Positions 14,994 to 15,743 of a stretch of DNA of 15,743 nucleotides are shown in pieces; the stretch's first letter is position 1, and each line of letters begins with the position of its first letter. The DNA is from GWA1-39-11 sp964640435 (GTDB lineage Bacteria > Patescibacteriota > Microgenomatia > Levybacterales > GWA1-39-11): NCBI GenBank assembly GCA_964640435.1, contig CAZXFJ010000025.1, forward strand, positions 1 to 15,743. The letters are read 5' to 3'. The translations under genes were made by a program, and so were the position numbers. The notes beneath the pieces are model-generated. The model worked only from the letters and a program-made list of their open reading frames with translations. It made no database searches and was not told the origin of the DNA.

Positions 14994-15743
14994 GATTATA
15001 AGAACAAGTTGGATCACGGTAGCTGCATCAATCATTATTTATGTGTTTTTCTATTCTAAAATTTATAACTTGGGAATTGGATTTAGAGATGAAGGGTTTT
15101 TATATCTTAATGTTAATAGGATTTTAAGTGGAGAAATCCCATATAGAGACTTCTTTATGACAACAACTCCTGGGAGTTTTTACCTCGCAGCATTTCTAAG
15201 TAAGTTTTTTGGTTTAAATTTAATTACAGGAAGAATTCTATTTGGGATAATCGGGATTTTATGTATTATTCTCGTAAACTTAATATATAAGTTTAATAAT
15301 TTTATAAGATTTGTTGTTTCTCTGGCAATAGGTATATATTTCCTTGTACCAAGTGCATTTGGATACTACAACGTAGAGGCGTTATTGTTTACGTTAATAT
15401 CCTTCTACTTCCTTTGTAAGGGCCTTGATAACAAAGACAAGAAAAGTATATTAATTTCAGGGGTTTTAGTAAGCATAGTATTTATTTTTAAGCAAAGTTA
15501 TGGAGGTTGGGCTGGATTGGGTTTTTTCCTGATCATACTGAGTGAAAGAATAAGAAAATATGGTTTTAAAGATATCTATCTTGGTTTATATCTTCTAGGT
15601 TGTTTAATTGGGGCAGTTCCATTCGCTATTTACTATTTTATTAACAATAGTCTCCCAGCTTTTGTTTACTATGCATTAATCTTCTCTCGAGAAGTAAAAG
15701 AACATCGAGCATCTTTTTTATTCAAATCTATTTTAAGTCTGGC
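14986..15743 (+). CDS. GT-C membrane glycosyltransferase, 3' truncated by the window end
   Basis: The ATG at 14986-14988 overlaps the stop of the GT4 gene in ATGAATAA and opens a frame that stays open for 252 codons to the window edge. The N-terminus MNKIIRTSWITVAASIIIYVFFYS is one helix. It is followed by the GT-C loop IGFRDEGFLYLNVNRILSGEIPYRDFF, with Asp-Glu at residues 37-38 and Arg-Asp at 57-58, then TTTPGSFYLAAFLSKFFG. At least six further hydrophobic segments follow. The loop is arranged like that of the protein encoded at 6834-8375 (DEG, then an Arg/Lys-Asp-Phe/Leu-Phe element), so the two are probably distant paralogues. The tight overlap suggests translational coupling with the GT4 gene. 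AGGA at 14981-14984 is too close to the ATG to be a good ribosome binding site. The C-terminal half is not in this window. Confidence 0.85.
   Translation, partial: MNKIIRTSWITVAASIIIYVFFYSKIYNLGIGFRDEGFLYLNVNRILSGEIPYRDFFMTTTPGSFYLAAFLSKFFGLNLITGRILFGIIGILCIILVNLIYKFNNFIRFVVSLAIGIYFLVPSAFGYYNVEALLFTLISFYFLCKGLDNKDKKSILISGVLVSIVFIFKQSYGGWAGLGFFLIILSERIRKYGFKDIYLGLYLLGCLIGAVPFAIYYFINNSLPAFVYYALIFSREVKEHRASFLFKSILSL

Noticed and set aside
1..15743. CRISPR arrays, tRNAs, rRNAs, insertion sequences or prophage genes
   Set aside because: No regularly spaced repeats, cloverleaf-like segments, transposase or phage proteins are visible. The only long direct repeat is the 55-bp duplicate caused by the assembly gap.

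Overview
This window looks like a scaffold from an uncultivated Candidate Phyla Radiation (Patescibacteria) bacterium, most likely of the Microgenomates type. The basis is indirect: an AT-rich genome, tightly packed genes with short overlaps, almost no Shine-Dalgarno sites, and a run of large polytopic glycosyltransferase-like membrane proteins of kinds common in those genomes. There is no rRNA or other phylogenetic marker here, so the placement is an inference from style and family content.

Layout. Positions 2-481 hold the 3' end of a parB-like chromosome partition gene. It meets lepB (signal peptidase I, 478-1044, minus) tail to tail, and the two stop codons share a TTAA. A 189-bp gap (1045-1233) carries the lepB promoter and a candidate promoter for a GT4 glycosyltransferase (1234-2337). 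The rest of the window is a surface-glycan region. It contains a PTPS-related/YfhO-like membrane protein (2314-4059, minus), a GT2 plus GT-C fusion (4097-6562), a 94-residue membrane protein (6577-6861), a GT-C protein (6834-8375), a DPM1-like GT2 (8362-9075), a Wzx-type flippase (9097-10311), another GT-C-like protein on the minus strand (10314-11929, interrupted by an assembly gap), a PMT/ArnT-like protein (11984-13867), a GT4 glycosyltransferase (13890-14993), and a further GT-C protein that runs off the end (14986-15743). No stretch of more than 300 bases lacks a gene.

How the genes could work together (inference). The DPM1-like GT2 would charge polyprenyl phosphate with a sugar on the cytoplasmic face. 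The six GT-C proteins would use such lipid-linked sugars on the outer face of the membrane. The GT4 and GT2 enzymes would build oligosaccharides inside, and the flippase would export them. LepB and ParB are housekeeping neighbours.

Three observations stand out. (1) The 100-N gap at 11020-11119 is flanked by an exact 55-bp duplicate. Removing 155 bases joins two open frames into one uninterrupted gene, so the gap appears to be an assembly artefact. (2) Most recognisable -10 boxes lie 6-8 bases before the start codon, which predicts leaderless mRNAs for much of the locus. (3) One AT-rich element at 4065-4071 can act as the -10 box in both directions between two divergent genes.
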